Positions 33,539 to 45,403 of a stretch of DNA of 64,000 nucleotides are shown here, in pieces. A program made the translations under genes and the position numbers. Below the pieces are notes generated by a model that saw nothing but the letters and a program-made list of their open reading frames with translations, made no database searches and was not told where the DNA came from. This DNA comes from Pontederia crassipes (taxonomy: Eukaryota; Streptophyta; Magnoliopsida; Commelinales; Pontederiaceae): NCBI GenBank assembly GCA_030549335.1, contig CM060191.1:5771001-5835000 (forward strand). The letters run 5' to 3'. Numbering within the stretch: the first letter of the stretch is position 1; each line of letters opens with the position of its first letter.

Positions 33539-33545
33539 TATAAAA
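33539..33545 (+). promoter_or_regulatory. TATA box of the SAM synthetase gene
   Basis: TATAAAA in a GC-rich context, followed about 30 bp later by the likely start of a 5'UTR exon that ends at 33651 with a GT donor. Confidence 0.6.
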
Positions 33546-33651
33546 ATGAACGGGCGCCTGGGGAGGAAGACGAAGAGGTGGCCGAGCGAGCAAAGAAGGG
33601 GGAAGCATTCGAAACGTGACCAGCGAGCGATCTCTTCTCTCCTCCTCCGAG

Positions 33652-35220
33652 GTGCGCTAAGCTCCTTCCTTTCTCCGTTCGATCTCGCCTTTCGTCTGTA
33701 CATTTAGGTTGCGCCCGGCATTGTTTCGCTGTTTCGTGGCTTTTCTGGTGTTTTTTTTTTCGCCTTTCTTGTTTTGGTTTCGTTCATTTGCTTGTATGAT
33801 GCTGGATCTGATCGTTGGTGCCGGTAGAATGCGTAGATCTTGTGTTGTTTGCCATCTATTGCAATGCTGCGATTGAGATGTGGAATGGCACGATCTGGTT
33901 GGATCTATGTGGTTCCCGAGCGTTGCCTTAGTAGTGTTAAGTGAGGCGCAATGCATATGGCGTATGACATCAATATTTGTTAGGTTTGTGCAATGAAGTC
34001 GGTATCTTTTTCAGAGACTTTGGTGTCTCTGAAGTCATTTTGGGGTTTCTCAATGGAAAAGAAAGGTTTATGCTGTCATCTTTTCTTTCATTGATCTTAA
34101 TTGATCATAAGAACGCCAGATCTGGCATTATTAGAAGATTTTTTTAGGTCTGTTTCGGCGTACTTTAGTTTTATCCGCCTAGGAAAGTGCATGTAGATTT
34201 ACTGTACCAGATCTATTATTTTTTCCCGTAGTTCTTATTATATTAATTGTGGTATATTAAATTCTGTAGATCTGCTTTCTTACATGACATCTTAAGGACA
34301 CACATCCCTAGTTGCTGAGTATATGTGCACCTCTCATTTTGTCCCATGCCAGGTGATGGGTGACCCATGATCTCCAGGGTAATTTGTTTGGTTTGTTGTT
34401 ACGACCTCTTTTAACTCCGCCTATGTTTTATAGTCGGTCCCAAGCCCGGATAAAGGAGGAGGGTTGTGTTAGGCCCCGACAGCCAGCGTAAAACTCTGTC
34501 GAATCTCATGAACATGGATCAACGAAGCGTCGTATGATTCATGTAGCCGACCCCACCTAGTGGGATAAGGCTTTGTTATTGTTATTGTTGTATTGTTGTT
34601 GTTGTTAGGACCTCTTTTCTTAATGAAATCTAACGTCTTTCAATCTTGTCCATATTAAAGTGCACGGTCGGATCGTCTCTTTTATGTGTATGTAGATCTC
34701 ATCCGCATCAAAGCGCTATGCTTGTCATGGGATTCTCAGTTCTTTTTGACATCGCTCGATACTTTTAGTGATTCTGATTCTCTTATAACTTGTTGAGCAG
34801 TCTATTTTTTTAGCTTTGTTTAATTGAGTCCTCTTCCTTTTTTCTTAATTCCCTGTCCTTTGTTAGTAAAGTACATATGTGGTTTACTTCAATAGAACTT
34901 TACCATGAGTTGTATCTGAAGTTGCACGGTTAATTAGACTGTAAACATGTTGATCTGCTATGTGTAGTTGTGTACCGTTGGTGTAGTACAACATTACATT
35001 CCATTAAAAATCACTTCCTGTGCTCCAGTCAAATTTGGTTTGGAATCGGGTTGAATGTTATAGTAGGTTTTAGTGGTCTGTTACTTTATTTGGTTCCTGA
35101 GTTTTTTTATTTGCATAATAATAATCATTGAAGCTAATATATCTATGTCATTATCAAGCTCGCTATTTTTACATGATAAGAAATACTAGTTTGATGCATG
35201 AATTCCGTTTCTTGTTACAG
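33652..35220 (+). other. Leader intron in the 5'UTR of the SAM synthetase gene
   Basis: Donor G|GTGCGC after the GC-rich 5'UTR exon and acceptor TTGTTACAG eight bases before the ATG. About 1.57 kb long. The T-rich first part is typical of long leader introns in highly expressed plant genes, which often raise expression. It holds an Au SINE at 34413-34603. Confidence 0.6.
34413..34603 (+). mobile_element. Au SINE in the SAM synthetase leader intron
   Basis: Contains CTATGTTTTATAGTCGGTCC, GGATAAAGGAGGAGGGTTGT, GAACATGGATCAACGAAGCG and CACCTAGTGGGATAAGGC with a (TTG/TTA)n tail. It is bounded by a 15-bp direct repeat with one mismatch, GTTACGACCTCTTTT (34398-34412) and GTTAGGACCTCTTTT (34604-34618). 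Inserted in the sense direction. The 5' end is complete or nearly so. Confidence 0.88.
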
Positions 35221-35227
35221 ATTCAAG

Positions 35228-36412
35228 ATGGCTGATGTTGATACCTTCCTTTTCACTTCTGAATCTGTGAATGAGGGACACCCTGACAAGCTCTGCGACC
35301 AGATTTCTGATGCCGTCCTTGATGCTTGCCTTGCGCAAGACCCTGACAGCAAGGTTGCCTGTGAGACATGCACCAAGACAAATATGGTCATGGTCTTTGG
35401 TGAGATTACCACCAAAGCCAATGTTAACTATGAGAAGATTGTTCGTGACACCTGTCGATCGATTGGATTTGTGTCTGCTGATGTTGGCCTAGATGCAGAT
35501 CACTGCAATGTTCTTGTCAACATTGAGCAGCAATCTCCTGACATTGCCCAGGGTGTGCACGGCCACTTCACCAAGCGCCCTGAGGAGATTGGTGCTGGAG
35601 ACCAAGGTCACATGTTCGGTTATGCAACAGATGAGACTCCTGAGCTCATGCCCCTCAGCCATGTCCTTGCTACCAAGCTTGGTGCTCGCCTCACTGAGGT
35701 CCGCAAGAACGGAACGTGCGCCTGGCTGAGGCCTGATGGCAAGACCCAGGTCACAGTTGAGTACCGCAATGAAAATGGTGCCATGGTTCCGCTTCGTGTT
35801 CACACTGTCCTCATTTCCACTCAGCATGACGAGACTGTGACCAATGATGAGATTGCTGCTGATCTCAAGGAGCATGTCATCAAGCCTGTCATCCCTGCAC
35901 AGTACCTTGATGAGAAGACCATCTTTCACCTTAACCCCTCTGGTCGCTTTGTCATTGGTGGTCCTCATGGTGATGCTGGTCTCACCGGGCGCAAGATCAT
36001 CATTGACACCTATGGTGGCTGGGGTGCACACGGTGGTGGTGCCTTCTCTGGCAAGGATCCCACCAAGGTCGACCGCAGTGGTGCCTACATTGCGAGGCAA
36101 GCAGCTAAGAGCATTGTTGCAAGTGGACTTGCCCGCCGCTGCATCGTGCAGATCTCCTATGCCATCGGTGTCCCAGAGCCTCTCTCAGTGTTTGTTGACT
36201 CCTACGGTACTGGGAAAATCCCAGACAAGGAAATTTTGAAGATTGTGAAGGAGAACTTTGACTTCAGGCCTGGGATGATCACCATCAATCTTGACTTAAA
36301 GAGGGGAGGCAACGACAGGTACCTCAAGACTGCAGCTTATGGTCACTTTGGCAGGGATGATCCTGACTTCACATGGGAAGTGGTCAAGCCCCTCAAGTCA
36401 GAGAAGGCATAA
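35228..36412 (+). CDS. SAMS: S-adenosylmethionine synthetase (methionine adenosyltransferase)
   Basis: A single coding exon of 394 residues, the normal length for plant SAMS. The ATG at 35228 ([20 protein letters not shown]) is chosen because the frame upstream lies in the leader intron. Motifs are intact: GHPDK (17-21), the ATP-binding signature [16 protein letters not shown] (122-137) and the Gly-rich loop GGGAFSGKD (269-277). The enzyme makes S-adenosylmethionine from methionine and ATP in the cytosol, with Mg and K ions, as a dimer or tetramer. It supplies the methyl donor and the precursor for ethylene, polyamines and nicotianamine. Coding sequence lies wholly in the second exon, as in other plant SAMS genes. 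Confidence 0.97.
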   Translation: MADVDTFLFTSESVNEGHPDKLCDQISDAVLDACLAQDPDSKVACETCTKTNMVMVFGEITTKANVNYEKIVRDTCRSIGFVSADVGLDADHCNVLVNIEQQSPDIAQGVHGHFTKRPEEIGAGDQGHMFGYATDETPELMPLSHVLATKLGARLTEVRKNGTCAWLRPDGKTQVTVEYRNENGAMVPLRVHTVLISTQHDETVTNDEIAADLKEHVIKPVIPAQYLDEKTIFHLNPSGRFVIGGPHGDAGLTGRKIIIDTYGGWGAHGGGAFSGKDPTKVDRSGAYIARQAAKSIVASGLARRCIVQISYAIGVPEPLSVFVDSYGTGKIPDKEILKIVKENFDFRPGMITINLDLKRGGNDRYLKTAAYGHFGRDDPDFTWEVVKPLKSEKA

Positions 36413-38925
36413 ATCAAACAGTTTAACACGTCTATCTGGATGTTGGTATTAAGCAAACTGCTTCAGTCTGATTCTATCACTACTGGGTTATCATTTCCAA
36501 AATTCTGTTCTATTTTATTTACATTGTATTGTGTCGCTAGTTTGATGAGAGACGAATCGGTTCTGTGAACTGAGGAAAAACAAAGGCAAAAGCCACTAGG
36601 GCTGTTTGAGAGCATTATGTTGTAGCTATACAATCTAGCTAGAAACAACAATTATTTCCTTTGGATTTCCAAATGAATTATTTAAATTGAAGATTATTTC
36701 ATCTTGTCAGCACAAAGAGAGGATTAATCTTTTCAGTAGCATCATCAGCACCCTTGATACCTTCATACCACACCATATAATATGTAGACTGCAAGTTAAT
36801 GGTGAACGGTCATCAAGAGAGGTCCTTCCCAAGAATTGCCTGCAACTTTCCTTTTAGGCCGTTTGACGAATTATCAATTTAAGTAATTGATAATTTTATT
36901 TAAATTATCGATAATATTACATTTCAATGTTAGGTAAGTATAAATAAATTATTGGTAATATAAATAATAGTTAAAATAGATAGTAACATAATTATCAAAA
37001 TAATTTTTAAAATTATTTCAGATTTTAATAACATATTATTATAAATAAACAAAGAAAAAAAATTAAAAAATGAATATATATACTTTAATAAAATCCTTTG
37101 TTGTTGCTTCCGACCTCTGTTTTTTTGGATAGAATTTTATTAGTGTCTAAAATTATTAGCATCTAACTAATATGATATTAGGGTGAGAACAATATAAATA
37201 AATTTTAATTAAAATGATAATTTTAAGAATTAAATTTAAAACTACTAACACTCCTTATTATAATCCCATTACTTAAATTGTGTAAGCCATCCTTAATTTC
37301 ATAGGTGAACGAATTGGAGTCTGTCTGCAGATGGAAAATAGCAGGGAAAGGGTGACATCAAAACTATCATGAAAAAAAAAACTATCATGAACAACAGATG
37401 ACATGATGAAAGCACGTCAAACACGGCACCATTAAGGCACTTTGAGTGGCACTTTTTAGCCCACTAGCCAGACGCATTAGGAACCATATATGATGAAAGC
37501 AACTAACGATGTGGAATCAATTAATCTTTACTTGCAGCATTACATGCATGATATGATGACATATGTGCACAGATCAAGAATTTGGACTCCAGCCACATCA
37601 TGCCATGAATATTATTGAGTGTTGATAGGGCGGAGAAAGAAAAATACTCGCATATAAATAAGATTAATTGGCGCAATTGCGATGGATTTTTAGAATCATC
37701 ATTTTTATCAAAAAGATATTTACTATTTTATTTTTTTCTCTTTGATTTCGTATTAATCTAAATCTTATAATCATGAATATAAAAAGTTTCCTGCATTTAA
37801 AAAAGAGCACCACTATTAGGGAAGTAGGGTGTAGTGCATTAATGGACATTATCACTTGAACATTGAAAAGTTTTCGAATTCTAAACATTGAGGTGCATGT
37901 ACTTTTTTTATTTATTTTAGTGACTTTGAACAAGTGAAAGTAGTATTTTGAAATATAAAGCTCCTTTAAAAAATATGTCTATATGTAAAAAATGATTGAT
38001 CGTCTGATTAATTAATATTTACCACCCCCTAAATTGAGTGCGGTATAAAAAGTATACTCCATAAGAAAAAAACAACGGTCAACTGAGCCACTTGTGATGA
38101 ACATGAGCTTCTTCCATGTGAAAGAGCAAAAGAGTAATTTTGAGATTTATATATGTAGGTTTACTCACCGTGTGAAGCGTCTTCCATGTGACACGTGTGA
38201 AGTAATTTTAGACATGCTTTTATTTATTTTTTTCGATATTTTTCTTCATTGATAATTTAGAGGATTATTGATGACAACAAAAAAAAATTCTACATTTTTG
38301 AATTTTGACGAACTTCTACGTATTATTATCCGTCATAATGGATATAATTATTTTATATAACTTTTAATCTTATAAAATTATTTTTTTGTTATCATGAATG
38401 ATTTTTTAAACTATTAAAGAGAGAGATTCATCATAAAATTTATTACCAAACGAAAAAAAAGGCAAAGCAAATTGTCGTTGAACAAAGTATTCAATTCCAC
38501 AGCTTTGCCAAATGCACAAAGAACTGGATTACTCGAAGTTTAGAAGACCTCTGAACAAGAAGCAAATTGTATGTAGTCCCCAGAGCATGCTCTGTAATAA
38601 ATGATGCCCCAAGACTCTTCGCCATATTCACTTGCACCATTTTGTATAAATAATTTACTGTCTGCACCAATGAGAAAAGCCAGTTGGTAGATCACTTGAT
38701 AATTTCTTTTAACAATGATTTTTTGTCAAATAATTACAAGGAAGATATGCATTAAAAGTAATTTATTTGATACGTTTTCATAGTCATTAAAGAAATCGCA
38801 ATCATAATAAGTGTCATTAGAAAATATAACATCATATTTCCTTGTTAAGTCCATGAATGGTACTTGACAACATGTGCCCACATGCACCAATCATGACTTC
38901 TATTTCATTTTCTCCTACCAAATGT
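36413..38925. other. 3'UTR of SAM synthetase, then AT-rich spacer
   Basis: The 3'UTR probably ends before 36700. The rest is AT-rich with no gene. Short ORFs show no motifs. Confidence 0.4.
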
Positions 38926-38926
38926 C

Positions 38927-38930
<4 letters not shown>

Positions 38931-38999
<69 letters not shown>
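38931..38999 (+). repeat. (ATT)23 microsatellite
   Basis: Sixty-nine bases of pure ATT repeats. A minus-strand ORF through it would encode poly-Asn and is not a gene. Confidence 0.95.
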
Positions 39000-39000
<1 letters not shown>

Positions 39001-39189
39001 GTGCCAATTAACAGCAATTAACCCTTTATATAAGATAGTATCCAGCAAAGTTTAGGAACAATGAGTGACAAAAATAATAGAAAAAATTATAGGAAAGAAG
39101 CTAATGGGGTGACCTCACAGGCGGTGAGACGAACGAATGAGAATAAAATTGAAATAAATATGAACAAAAACTAGAACCAAAAGCGTGCT

Positions 39190-40413
39190 TCCGTTTTCCA
39201 CTCGTCCTTGCTCTCAAGTCTCACCCCTTCTACTGCGCCGGAACCCGCTAAAATTGCGCCCGTCGTCGGCGGCCACCATCTTCCCGAAGAAAAGCACGGT
39301 CTTCACTGATTTGCAACCTTAAAGGTGAGATCTTTGACTTCAAATTCGTTTCTTTTCTCGTTAAGCCGAATCCTTTCGGCCGTTTTTGGATTTTATATCT
39401 CATTTGATGACTTGGTGATCCTGATCTATTGCATTTGGTATTCTTTTGGAACTACTTTTGACGTTAGAGTTTTAGTTTCGTTTGTAGAACACTTCTATTA
39501 TGCGCGAAGGGTTGGCAATTGGAGTTGCTATTGTTTAGTCCGAGTTAAGTTGAGTTGGGTTGATTGTGATCCTTGTTTCTCTGGATAAGTTTCTTAATCT
39601 GAGTTTGCAAGAGAGCGACGGGGGTGATAAAAGAAGCAACTTTGGTGTGGGGTTGGGGAGAAATGGATTATAGAAAGTGAAAGAAAAAGAGGCAACTTTG
39701 ATTTAGGAGCTGTATAGAAAGGAAGTACCTTTTGATCGAAGAGCATCAACGTCATGGACAAAATGGAGGCATCTGATAGATTATGTTTCGCCAGCATTAA
39801 AAGTGTGAGAATAGCAGATTGATTGTGTTTTTGTCGTATCAGTCTTTTGTGTTTTTCTTTTCCTTTTGACTCTATCTAGATTAAACTAGGCTCTAGGCAA
39901 ATATGGTTGATCAAGAACAAGTAAATTTTAACAGAATTCTATTCTCATCTCCTGATAAACCTAGGTAAATGTTCTCATTGGTCAATCTGAGAGAACAAAG
40001 AGATCTCTCATTTTTGCCTTTTCTTACATTTTGCTGATTGTCATCAGTTTAACACTATCCTTAGATCAAGACGCAAAGCTTGTAGATCTCAAATGATTGC
40101 ATAACCCAAAGATCTCTGACAGGAGGTAGCCAAAAGAAGATGTGTGAATGCATTTTTTTTCTTCACTGTGCATGAACTGGTTTGAGTTTAGAGTATCTGG
40201 TATTCTTTTCTTTTTTTTGGTAACAACATCTTGTATTCATGGTATTATCCATCTTTAGGTCCTGCATATTTCATCTGAATATAAAACATCATTCTTCATT
40301 TGTGAAATATTAGTTACTATTTATGTGATCATTACCATGTTTTGAAAGATTATGCTCTTTCCAGTTTCAGATTGCGAGTTGCTAACTAGGATTGCTATTT
40401 GGATAGCTAAATT
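39190..40413 (+). other. Promoter, 5'UTR exon and leader intron of the PTI1-like kinase gene
   Basis: A locally GC-richer stretch (39230-39324) ends with AAAG|GTGAGA, a strong donor. A long T-rich intron probably ends at TTTCAG near 40370, and the coding exon begins at 40414. The TSS is not placed. Confidence 0.45.
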
Positions 40414-43400
40414 ATGTCGTGCTTCGCATGTTGTGAGGATGATGATGTCCATCGAACAAATGAGAGTAAGGTTCCTTATATGGGAAGCCATGCAACAGGT
40501 AATATTGCTCAGTGGGGATGCCAACAACAATTTCTGGTATCAGCATCTGTTTGAAAACAGTTCATTGGATTTCATGCTTTTTTTTATTACCTGTTTGATG
40601 TGCTCAGTCTTCCAGTTGCTTACATGGTTCCAAAATGAAATTGTTATGCAGGATATGATGGAGCATATCGTGCTACGGATCCTCCTGCTAAGGGTGCTCA
40701 AACTTTGAAGGCACAACCTATTGCAGTTCCAACTATTCCCATGGAAGAAATAAAGGAAGTAACAAAAAGTTTTGGAGATGAGGCATTAATTGGAGAGGGA
40801 TCTTTTGGTAGAGTGTATTATGGTGTCCTGGCAAATGGGAGAGCTACAGCAATAAAGAAATTAGATTCCAGTAAACAACCAGATCAAGAATTCCTGGCAC
40901 AGGTTTGATGATTATTCTTTCTACTTTCTGTAATTTCACTTAGGCTAATATTGCCCATGGTTACTGTTTTGCAGGTTTCCATGGTTTCAAGACTTAAACA
41001 TGAAAATGTTGTGGAGTTGATTGGCTATTGTGTTGATGGAAACATGCGATTACTAGCATACGAGTTTGCAACCATGGGTTCACTTCATGATATTCTCCAT
41101 GGTATGGTTATAAATCAAATTTGTGTTTGATTTCTTGCATATTAATCTTCACATAGCTGAGTTGATGGTTATTGCATACATTGATACATCGAGAGGGACC
41201 TTTTAGATATTTTCTGGAGTTGTTGATGATGTCTCTAGACTTGATAGAAGAATGTTGCTAGAATCCTACTATTGACGATGCTTATAAAATGAGATTTAAA
41301 CTTGAAATAGGCAATGTGCAACTGTTCATTACAATGAAGCTGATATGCCTGTGTCAATAACTGGTGTTCTAAGCATCCTCTTTAGCACCTTTCTGTGACT
41401 TTTGTTTGATCTTGGAAAATGAACATATTTTCTTCTATATTTTGCCTTTGATTGTCACCATTGGCAAACCCCTGTCGCACTATCCTTGTACGACTTTTAT
41501 CATGTACAACATGTGTAACACCCTTGAAATGCACGTGCCAAAGACATGCTTGAGAGGTCGCTTCAGATTCAAGCTCACTTGCACATATGCAGCAAAATGG
41601 GAGAAACTCCTACGAGTATAAAACTTATTATGTCGAGTCTAAATAACAAAATGTCATGCTCGGTTGAAAAAGAAAGACATATGTCAATGGAGCATTATAA
41701 AGGAATGAATAATTTCACAACAATCAATTTGCATTAGATCATGACAAATTTTAATTTACTAAGAATTGTCAATCAATCTGAGTTAATATCAATTATCTCT
41801 GTTCATTTAGCCATTAGCGATCTCAGTTATCAATTCCAATTTTTCATGCCTTGTGGAAGTTATTGTGATTACTGATTACTTCTTTTATCTTATAATGATG
41901 TTAAGGGAACAACATGTGTACTTTCATGCAACAATGACCAATGACGTGCACACCGTGATGCCTCTTTTTTTGTAGGACCCTTGAGGTTCTTTACACAGGG
42001 AGGGGTTTTTATAACAGGATAGTCGTAGTTTCGTAGGGGTTGGTCACCATCATATAGTTACACTATCTGCCTCAATCAATCAATAATAATTCAATTGACC
42101 ATGCAACCCCACGGACAATCAGTAGACAGAGACCCAGTATATGTCTTTTATCATGTTTAACTTATGACTTCTATTTTTGTCCTTTTTTATTCTTGATTTA
42201 TAGAACATAATAATGCACATCACATTAAAAATAAGCAATAATAATAATAATTATCAGAAATCATATAACAATTAATAATCAAACATAAACTTGAAAATAA
42301 CACTTTTCGTTCACGGCCAGTGACAAACATCACGAGTCATGAATCCTCGCATATTCTAAACTCGTCGAACCCCATCATGAGCATGAACTAGAGTTCATGG
42401 GCCATGAAAAGCATCCACCGGCTGGAAACAGTGATTGGGGAACTCCAATGAGAATCCCTGTGAAACCTGACCCATGTCAAGTTGAACCAAGGTTGGGTCC
42501 CAAAAATCTGGGCCACCACTTGCAAAACCAGGAACGGGTTCCGCCGCACAATCTGTGACATATCTCTAGTCATGTTTCACCACTATTTACAAGGTTTAAC
42601 AAGAAACTAGGGATGATCAATAAGCATGTAATACACATGTATGTCACAATACCAAGAGTCTATATTGGCGAAAACATTGATATAGGAATCCCCCCTACAT
42701 ACCTCATTGTTAGTACGAAGAATTTGTTTCCCTCGGCCCACTTTGCTCTCCTGTCCTCGATGATGTGTACTGCTGTCTGGGTGGCTGCACGCCGGCGTCG
42801 AGGAAGAGGAGAATCCAGTTGCTGCCTCTAGTTCTTCTAGAGGACAATAGCCTTTCTGCTAGAAATTGAAGTCATCATATTTGTGTTTTGACTCCACTCT
42901 AATTACAAAGTGCACAAAATTCAATGAGCTTTTATAAAGAATCATGCATCTGATTTTAATTAGTCTAATTATTCTGTATCATTCTCAACTATTGTTCACA
43001 GGAAGAAAAGGTGTTAAAGGAGCACAACCAGGTCCTGTTTTATCATGGCCACAACGAGTAAAGATTGCTGTCGGAGCAGCTAAAGGACTCGAATACCTAC
43101 ATGAGAAAGTTCAACCTCATATTATTCATCGTGACATCAAGTCCAGCAATGTTCTGCTGTTTGATGACGATGTCGCAAAAATAGCAGATTTTGATCTATC
43201 AAATCAGGCCCCTGACATGGCAGCGCGGCTTCATTCCACTAGAGTTCTTGGAACATTTGGTTATCATGCGCCAGAGTAAATTGACCAGAAAACGTGTACT
43301 TTCATAGTGATATACGAAGATGGAAATTTTTTAAGAACTTGCATAGTACTTTGGAAGCATGGAGTTGTCTGGTTCTTATAAAATACTTCTTTGCATTTAC

Positions 43401-44162
43401 AGGTATGCAATGACTGGACAACTTAGCTCTAAGAGTGATGTGTACAGCTTTGGTGTGGTCCTCTTGGAACTATTGACTGGGCGTAAACCTGTTGATCATA
43501 CATTACCACGTGGACAACAAAGTCTTGTGACTTGGGTATATCACTGTTTCCTCATTTACTGTTTTGTTAGATTTTGTTAGATGGGTCAAAAAAGGAACCT
43601 AGATAACTTTGCAACCTTGTTTCATCATCTTTTAGCTTCACTTATGTTGTGAACAATGACAATTATCTCTAGCTGATGTACTGAAAATTGCAGGCTACAC
43701 CAAGGCTTAGTGAGGACAAGGTACGGCAATGCGTGGACTCGAGGCTGGGAGGAGAATATCCTCCCAAATCAGTTGCTAAGGTAATTTCTCCTGAAACCTA
43801 CGCTCGAGCTTAAAAACCTTTCTAGCTTGAGTGCAGCTATTGATACGATTTGCTTGAATTAACTAGTTATGGAAAAAAGTAGCTGTTAACTTTTCACGAT
43901 GACGTTTATATTTTTGAGTTTGCTTGCAAGAACAACATTGGACAGATATAACTTGTGAGATCTTAATTTATATATTTTGATTACAAACTGTTAATGATGT
44001 TTCATTTAATATCTTGGTATATTGGAGCAGCTGGCTGCTGTGGCTGCCCTCTGTGTGCAATATGAAGCGGATTTCCGACCAAACATGAGCATCGTTGTCA
44101 AAGCCCTTCAGCCCTTGCTGAGTACTCGCTCTGGGCACCCAGGTGAAATGGCAGGATCATAA
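40414..44162 (+). CDS. PTI1: PTI1-like cytoplasmic Ser/Thr protein kinase
   Basis: Seven coding exons: 40414-40498, 40652-40902, 40975-41101, 43002-43275, 43403-43535, 43694-43780 and 44031-44162. All are GT-AG, and the frame closes at 362 residues. The N-terminus [11 protein letters not shown] carries the Cys cluster that anchors PTI1 kinases to the plasma membrane by acylation. Kinase motifs: [11 protein letters not shown] (P-loop), AIKKLD (Lys), [25 protein letters not shown] and [20 protein letters not shown]. The DFG position reads [10 protein letters not shown], which is normal for the PTI1 family. PTI1 kinases act below receptor-like kinases and OXI1 in defence and oxidative-stress signalling. 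The third intron is 1.9 kb and holds foreign-looking DNA. Confidence 0.93.
41515..42850. other. Foreign-looking DNA within PTI1 intron 3
   Basis: The intron stays AT-rich at its ends, but the middle has TGTAACACCC at 41515 and a GC-richer part (42300-42840) with no relation to the kinase. A transposon-derived insert is likely. I could not find paired ends or a target duplication, so it is left unclassified. Confidence 0.35.
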
Positions 44163-45403
44163 AAAAATGCTACTTCTCCAGGTTTCTCTCCTTCCTGGTG
44201 CATATTTAAGTTTGTTTCCTAACCATAAATTCTACACGATTGTTTGGATGAATCAAATATGTTGTATTCAAATAATTTGTTATATAGAATGGAAGATTTT
44301 TATCTAATGTCAATAGTTTCATCTTATTTTGGCACCAATTGTTCCTGGATTTGATGCAATCTGGGTATTGACATCTCTAATTTTCTGAATGGTTCTGGGT
44401 TTTATATTAGCGAAATTGCTGATGCAATTGATATCTGCTGAATCATGAGCTGAAAGACAAACTCTTTTCCAATGCTAGGACGGCTACAGACCTCAAGCAG
44501 GTATGTTAAAATTCTGAAAAATGTTCTAATTTGGAGCGAAGTCGTATGATCCATGTAGCCGACCTCACCTAGTGGGATAAGACTTTGTTATTGTTGTTGT
44601 TGTTGTTCTAATTTGGAGCGAAGATCACAATGTTTTAGAAGAAAGTCAATGATAAAATTTTTACTTAGGCTTTAATGTCTCCTTAATCAAATCAATGTTG
44701 TTCCAGTAGATGGGTATCAAAAGATTCCTCCATCTGCCTATGCATCAGCGATTGTGGTCAGACAAAGTTTATAGTTCTTCATTCATTGATCATTGTTTGG
44801 AATGCCCAACAATATTCAGTGGGATAATCAGATATCTTAGCAGTTAACCTATTTCTGAAAATTAAATATAATGATCATGCTCTCCCAATAAACCTACCTT
44901 TTAAAGGTTCCATCTTGTATTATTTTCTTATGAAATTGGCTTTAACACTTTGAATCGAATGGGAGTTGGTTTATGAGATGTAACACAAATGGTCCTGAAA
45001 ACTAGGATTTTATTTTCTTTGGCGCAGCAGAGTTGAAGCACTCAGAATGCTTGCTTCTAAGCACTAAACTTCTTCAGATTTAACAAGTTTTATTTGGCAT
45101 GCATAAATGTTAATATTGGACATATCACAAGAAAAAAAATATTATAGCTGCGTATGCAAACACATCATTTTTACAATCCAAAGGTGGAATGCTGTACAAA
45201 TTTCTAATGACTATTCTGTATCTGAAATAAAGTAAACTAAGCTCCTCCACTGTCATTTATTTGTATCCTGTTGCATGAAGCCTGAGCATAGGTGGATGCG
45301 GAAAACTCATGACATGGCACTCCTAGGCAATATTGGCAGCTTGACAGAAATAGGTCCTGATCGTTGGTTCTTAGGTTTATCCATTGTGCAATTGGATGGA
45401 GAA
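44163..45403. other. Spacer between convergent kinase genes
   Basis: Holds the 3'UTRs of the PTI1-like gene and the receptor-like kinase, plus a truncated SINE at 44542. No other gene was seen. Confidence 0.45.
44542..44603 (+). mobile_element. 5'-truncated Au SINE with exact 20-bp target duplication
   Basis: Only the last 62 bp of an Au SINE are present (TCGTATGATCCATGTAGCC... to GGGATAAGAC and a TTG tail). They sit between two identical 20-bp direct repeats (44522-44541 and 44604-44623). Truncation at the 5' end together with a clean target duplication shows it was truncated during insertion, as in LINE-driven retroposition. Confidence 0.9.

Noticed and set aside
38832-39017. Minus-strand ORF with a long poly-Asn stretch
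   Set aside because: It is the translation of the (ATT)23 microsatellite.
41515-42060. Third solo LTR beginning TGTAACACCC in the PTI1 intron
   Set aside because: The only nearby GTTACA lacks a matching 5-bp target duplication, so the ends are not supported.
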